From an uncultured bacterium (GTDB lineage: Bacteria > Edwardsbacteria > AC1 > EtOH8): DNA of 64,000 bases. Made by a program: the position numbers and the translations under genes. Below are positions 60,476 through 64,000 of the stretch, piece after piece (position 1 is the first letter of the stretch; the number at the start of each line of letters is the position of its first letter). Below the pieces are notes generated by a model. It was not told the DNA's origin. It worked only from the letters and a program-made list of their open reading frames with translations, and did no database searches. The stretch covers positions 682,001 through 746,000 of the forward strand of contig CALMGM010000005.1 in NCBI GenBank assembly GCA_937863685.1. Direction: 5' to 3'.

Positions 60476-61954
60476 ATGAAAAAATATTTGTCGTTATTTT
60501 TACTGACTTCTATTTTCTTTACAATCTCCCTGGCCGCCGCGCCGGGGAAAATCCCTCCGGCCAGCAAGCTGATGTCGACAAAAATTCTCAATGCCAACGC
60601 CTGGGAGATCTACACCTCTAATTCCGGTCAATTTGTAAAACCCCAGACAGGCTGCGGCGGCTTTTGGCCGGCAGGTTCGGGGCACGGGTATATTTACGGA
60701 ACTGGCATATTGGTCGGGGCGATAACTGGCGATGGTGATACCGTATTGACTTTCGGCTACGATGGCGCCTCCGGTGGTTCCCAGTTCGGTCCGGTCGATA
60801 CTACCGGCGATTGGACCGATTACCTGACCGATTCCACCGCCCGTGTGTTCCTTTCCACTGACTCGATTGATTTGAGCCAGTGGCAGATCCGGGATGCCAT
60901 GGGCGATCCTGTCGTCAGATCCCATCAGGACAGCTATGCCCGCTATAACGACCTTAACCCGGCTTTCTTTTACGGCGATTCGGGTAACACAAAAATCGAG
61001 ATCATCCAGACCAGTTATGCCTGGGACACCCCGGCCCTGAAAGACATTGTTTTCTTTCATTTTGCAGTCAAAAACATCTCCGGAGGAGTTCTGAACAATG
61101 TTTATATTGGTCCGGGGGCCGATTGCGACATCGGAAACGAAACCGGCTCCAGCGCCAACGACCGGACCACTTTCGATTGCCAGCGCAACCTGGTCATTCA
61201 GTTCCAGACCGAATCCGAATCTGGCTGGGACAGCACCGGGATGGTGGGCTTCCGGTATCTTAAAAGTCCGGCAAACAACACCGGGGACACGGTAACTGTT
61301 ATCGACAACCAGTTCTCGCGCAACATTGCGCCAGGTGACAATCTTGGCATGACGGCCTTCAAGTTATTTACTTTACAGCAGGCCCCCAGTACTGATTACG
61401 AACGTTACCTGCAACTGTCCGGTATAAACTACTGGGATATGGTAATGGATGCCTATGACGAGTGGGGTGCCAATATCCCCGGCGACAAACGTTTTGTCAT
61501 GTCCAGCGGACCTTTTAACCTTGGAGCAAACGAAACGGTAAAGGTATGTGTTGCGGTAATAGCGGCCTACGACACCGTGACCCTCAAGGCCCTTTCCGAC
61601 ACTGCTCAACTATATTTTGACACCAATGCTTTGGGGGCCTTTTCAGACAGCGATGAGGCAAGCCGAACTTTGCACCAGTTATTCCCCAACGCCCCCAACC
61701 CCTTCGGCCGTTCAGGCACTACTATCAGCTACCAGGTCGGCGGCAGCGGCTCGGTTCCCGTCAGCCTGAAGATCTACAATATCGCCGGGCAGCTGGTGAA
61801 AACCCTGGTCAACGATCATAAAACCCCGGGCCGCTACAATGCCGCCTGGGACGGTAGATCCGACAAGGATCAAAAGGTATCGGCCGGCATCTATATCTAC
61901 CGCCTGCAGGCCGGAGAGAAGAACATCACCAAAAAGATGGTGCTGATAAAATAA
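60476..61954 (+). CDS. Secreted protein with FlgD-like/T9SS-like C-terminal domain (3 of 3)
   Basis: A 492-residue shorter member: signal peptide YLSLFLLTSIFFTISLAAA, the N-terminal block (NANAWEIYTSNSGQFVKPQTGCGGFWPAGS, nearly the DNA of paralogue 1), VKNISGGVLNNVYIGPGADCDIGNETGS, and then directly the FlgD-like C-terminal domain at residues ~400-492. It lacks the middle modules of the other two. A GGAGG ribosome site lies 7 bases before the ATG, and a terminator follows. It is the minimal form of the family and shows the two modules (N-terminal block plus cassette) that define it. Confidence 0.8.
   Translation: MKKYLSLFLLTSIFFTISLAAAPGKIPPASKLMSTKILNANAWEIYTSNSGQFVKPQTGCGGFWPAGSGHGYIYGTGILVGAITGDGDTVLTFGYDGASGGSQFGPVDTTGDWTDYLTDSTARVFLSTDSIDLSQWQIRDAMGDPVVRSHQDSYARYNDLNPAFFYGDSGNTKIEIIQTSYAWDTPALKDIVFFHFAVKNISGGVLNNVYIGPGADCDIGNETGSSANDRTTFDCQRNLVIQFQTESESGWDSTGMVGFRYLKSPANNTGDTVTVIDNQFSRNIAPGDNLGMTAFKLFTLQQAPSTDYERYLQLSGINYWDMVMDAYDEWGANIPGDKRFVMSSGPFNLGANETVKVCVAVIAAYDTVTLKALSDTAQLYFDTNALGAFSDSDEASRTLHQLFPNAPNPFGRSGTTISYQVGGSGSVPVSLKIYNIAGQLVKTLVNDHKTPGRYNAAWDGRSDKDQKVSAGIYIYRLQAGEKNITKKMVLIK
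61683..61954 (+). repeat. C-terminal cassette, copy 3
   Basis: The same 272-base cassette; 210 identical bases with copy 2, with only scattered changes in the first ~60 bases. Confidence 0.9.
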
Positions 61955-61963
61955 ACGCACACC

Positions 61964-61995
61964 CTCTCCTAATGCTTTAAGAGAGGGCAGGGTGA
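61964..61995. repeat. CCCTCTCC palindromic repeat
   Basis: ACACCCTCTC(C)TAATGCTTTAAGAGAGGGCAGGGTG is an imperfect inverted repeat of the dispersed CCCTCTCC type, directly before a terminator. Confidence 0.55.
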
Positions 61996-62000
61996 GGTCG

Positions 62001-62026
62001 GCCCCGCCTTCCATGGCGGGGCTTTT
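62001..62026 (+). terminator. Intrinsic terminator after the surface-protein operon
   Basis: GCCCCGCC-TTCCAT-GGCGGGGC followed by TTTT; it separates the three secreted-protein genes from tyrS. Confidence 0.8.
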
Positions 62027-62092
62027 CATTTGCATTTGGCCGATAAAAGTGGTATCCTTAACATCGTTCAAAAATCAAAGGATTTTCAAATT

Positions 62093-63310
62093 ATGTCTGT
62101 TTTTGATGTCTTAAAAGAACGCGGCTTCATCCAGCAGATGACCCATGAAGATGAGATCCGCCAGCTTCTGGAGAAGGAAAAGGTCACCTTCTACATCGGT
62201 TTCGACCCCACCGCCGACAGCCTGACCGTCGGTCATTTTTTACAACTGATGGTGATGGGCCATATGCAGCGGCATGGCCACCGGCCCATTGCCCTGCTGG
62301 GCGGCGGCACCACCATGGTGGGCGACCCCAGCGGCAAAAGCGATATGCGTAAGATGCTGGGCAAGGAGGACATCGCCCGCAACGCCGAATGTTTCAAGAA
62401 GCAGATGGAGAAGTTCATAGACTTTTCCGACGGCAAGGCCGTCATGGCCAACAACGCCGATTGGTTGCTGAGTTTGAATTACGTGGATTTTTTGCGGGAG
62501 ATCGGCTCCCATTTCTCGGTCAACCGGATGCTGCAGGCCGAGTGTTTTAAGACCAGGATGGAGAGCGGCCTGACCTTCATGGAATTCAATTACATGGTGA
62601 TGCAGGGCTACGATTTCCTCGAATTGTTCCGCAGATTCAACTGCACCCTGCAGCTAGGCGGGGATGACCAGTGGTCCAACATCATCGCCGGGGTGGAACT
62701 GGTGCGCAAGATCGAAGCCAAACCGGTTTTGGGAATGACCTTCACTCTGCTGACCACCAGCGACGGCAAGAAGATGGGCAAGACCGAAAAAGGCGCCGTC
62801 TGGCTGGACCCCCAAAAGACCCCGCCCTACGATTTCTACCAGTACTGGCGCAATGTAGCCGATAGCGAGGTCAAAAGATGCCTGGCTCTGCTGACCTTTT
62901 TGCCCATGACCGAGGTCAACCGTCTGGGGAATCTGAAGGACCAGGAGATAAACCAAGCCAAGAAGATTTTGGCCTTCGAGATGACCAAAATGATCCATGG
63001 GGAAGAGGAGGCCCAAAAGGCCCAGAAGGCCGCCGAGACCCTTTTCGAGGGCGGGGCCGATCTGCAGGATGTTCCCACTTCGCCCATCGGCCAGGGTCTA
63101 CTGGGCCAAGGCATCATCGAAGTCCTTTTTGCCTGTCAGATCATACCCACTAAAAGCGAGGGGCGCCGGCTTATCGCCCAGGGCGGACTGTATGTCAACT
63201 CTGCCAAAGTGGAAAGCATTGACCTGAAGGTCACCGCTGAGCTGTTCAAGGACGGGATGATGATGATCCGAAAAGGAAAGAAAGGATATCACAAGGTGGT
63301 CATTAAATGA
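62093..63310 (+). CDS. tyrS: Tyrosyl-tRNA synthetase
   Basis: Class I synthetase charging tRNA-Tyr, 405 residues. [21 protein letters not shown] holds the HIGH-equivalent, [11 protein letters not shown] and [17 protein letters not shown] the tyrosine-site residues, [17 protein letters not shown] the anticodon-domain entry and [19 protein letters not shown] the KMSKS-like loop (KMGKT). The C-terminal S4 domain ends in [19 protein letters not shown]. The ATG at 62093 is the family start; the track ORF extends upstream past the terminator. Its stop overlaps the next gene. Confidence 0.96.
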   Translation: MSVFDVLKERGFIQQMTHEDEIRQLLEKEKVTFYIGFDPTADSLTVGHFLQLMVMGHMQRHGHRPIALLGGGTTMVGDPSGKSDMRKMLGKEDIARNAECFKKQMEKFIDFSDGKAVMANNADWLLSLNYVDFLREIGSHFSVNRMLQAECFKTRMESGLTFMEFNYMVMQGYDFLELFRRFNCTLQLGGDDQWSNIIAGVELVRKIEAKPVLGMTFTLLTTSDGKKMGKTEKGAVWLDPQKTPPYDFYQYWRNVADSEVKRCLALLTFLPMTEVNRLGNLKDQEINQAKKILAFEMTKMIHGEEEAQKAQKAAETLFEGGADLQDVPTSPIGQGLLGQGIIEVLFACQIIPTKSEGRRLIAQGGLYVNSAKVESIDLKVTAELFKDGMMMIRKGKKGYHKVVIK

Positions 63311-64000
63311 ATCAGACCAAGGCCAGGTTAAACAAATTTCTTTCCATGTGCGGCGCGGCTTCCCGCCGCAAGGCCGACGAGATGATTTCCCGCGGCCAGG
63401 TGCGGGTCAACGGCAAAGTGGCCGACCAGCTGGGCACGGTGATAGACATCTACAACGATATCGTTACCGTCGGCGGGAAAGATATCCGCCTGCCGCAGCG
63501 TTCCAGCTATTTTTTATTAAACAAACCGGCCGGTTATCTTTGTTCCAAGGGCGACCCCGAGGGAAGAAAGACCATTTATGACCTGCTTCCTCAGAATATG
63601 CAAAAACTTAAGTATGTGGGCCGGCTTGACAAGGACACCGAAGGGCTGTTGCTGCTGACCGACGACGGCGACATGATAGAATATCTGACCCATCCCCGCA
63701 ACCAGTTGGCCCGCACCTATCATGCTCTGGTCCGATGGATCCTGCGCGACAGCGACATCGAGCCGCTGAGAAAAGGGGTTGAATATCTGGGGGAATCCTA
63801 CAATCCCGCCCAGGTAAAAATACTGTCTATCGACCGGCCGAAGAACAACACCCTGCTGGAGATAACCATCCGGGAAGGCAAGAAACGGGAAGTACGGATG
63901 ATGCTTCGTTCGCTCAATCTGCATGTGGATAATCTGAAAAGGATATCCTTTGGGCCCTTAAAACTGGATAATACCCCGCCCGGTCAATACCGGTCATGCA
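63307..64000 (+). CDS. RluB/RsuA-family rRNA pseudouridine synthase (truncated by window end)
   Basis: Translated by eye because the ORF track omits it: an S4 domain ([31 protein letters not shown]) followed by [13 protein letters not shown], the catalytic loop [17 protein letters not shown] (Asp nucleophile) and [19 protein letters not shown]. Such enzymes modify 23S or 16S rRNA uridines; the choice between RluB and RsuA types is not made. The ATG at 63307 overlaps the tyrS stop (ATGA). The protein continues past 64000, so its C-terminus is missing. Confidence 0.9.
   Translation, partial: MNQTKARLNKFLSMCGAASRRKADEMISRGQVRVNGKVADQLGTVIDIYNDIVTVGGKDIRLPQRSSYFLLNKPAGYLCSKGDPEGRKTIYDLLPQNMQKLKYVGRLDKDTEGLLLLTDDGDMIEYLTHPRNQLARTYHALVRWILRDSDIEPLRKGVEYLGESYNPAQVKILSIDRPKNNTLLEITIREGKKREVRMMLRSLNLHVDNLKRISFGPLKLDNTPPGQYRSC

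Noticed and set aside
1-64000. CRISPR arrays, tRNA/rRNA genes, IS elements
   Set aside because: I looked for regular spaced repeats, tRNA cloverleaf ends and transposase motifs and saw none; faint tRNA genes could be missed without a covariance search.

Overview
The window is bacterial chromosome, dense and GC-rich, with operon-style gene packing and many 4-base ATGA overlaps. No phage, plasmid, IS, CRISPR or rRNA/tRNA gene was recognised. Secreted proteins ending in a FlgD-like / type-IX-secretion-like C-terminal domain, YCF48-like and SbsA-Ig/propeller lipoproteins, many free-standing TPR proteins and a high load of short palindromic intergenic repeats suggest an uncultured FCB-type candidate phylum (for example of the Edwardsbacteria / WOR-3 / TA06 kind). 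That placement is inference from gene style, not from a marker gene.

Layout. 0-4.3 kb (minus): a YCF48-like lipoprotein, a CsgG/TolB-like envelope protein and a TMEM43-like membrane protein. 4.5-15.2 kb (plus): a housekeeping run with rbfA, nrnA, a small zinc-ribbon protein, nadK, a surface lipoprotein, a TPR protein, recN, HIT and Nudix hydrolases, an APH-like kinase, a LamG-like protein and pgsA. 15.3-23.6 kb (plus): a DUF362 ferredoxin protein, a 480-base gene-free stretch full of inverted repeats, GNAT, a TatT-like protein with a methyltransferase and a cupin, a Gfo/Idh/MocA oxidoreductase, a large TPR protein, a pyruvate-kinase-C-like protein and an Mth938-like protein. mtgA (minus) and an EamA transporter (plus) follow.

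25.4-33.1 kb (minus) is the most coherent accessory block. A consensus promoter with an ArsR-type palindrome precedes arsR, acr3, a rhodanese-like gene, a GT39-like membrane protein, a cysteine-rich ferredoxin, a CDF metal exporter, a small CPxC redox protein, a secreted thioredoxin, a CcdA-like electron carrier, an ArsP/DUF318 permease and a free-methionine-R-sulfoxide reductase, closed by a terminator. It reads as an arsenic/metal export and thiol-redox repair operon.

33.2-43.3 kb (plus) holds gpmA, an unknown membrane protein, a radical SAM protein, xthA, a terpenoid-cyclase-like toroid protein, a PAS-GAF protein, an APH-fold kinase, a membrane-fused spermidine-synthase-like protein and serS. 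An AT-rich RelA/SpoT-domain gene (43.3-44.4 kb) looks acquired. 44.4-52.8 kb mixes Nudix, GNAT, TPR, secreted unknowns, a free-standing tRNA-editing domain and lipoproteins, separated by palindromic repeats. At 54.3 kb two strong divergent promoters serve a leaderless radical SAM gene (minus) and three large paralogous secreted proteins (plus), whose last ~270 bases are nearly identical at DNA level. tyrS and a truncated RluB/RsuA-type pseudouridine synthase end the window.

Candidate novelties: the 11-gene ars/redox operon, the RelA/SpoT island, the structured 16.5-16.9 kb region, the homogenised C-terminal cassette, and several enzyme-family proteins missing a catalytic residue (APH-like Asp to Gly, rhodanese Cys to Asp). 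All functional calls rest on motif reading alone.
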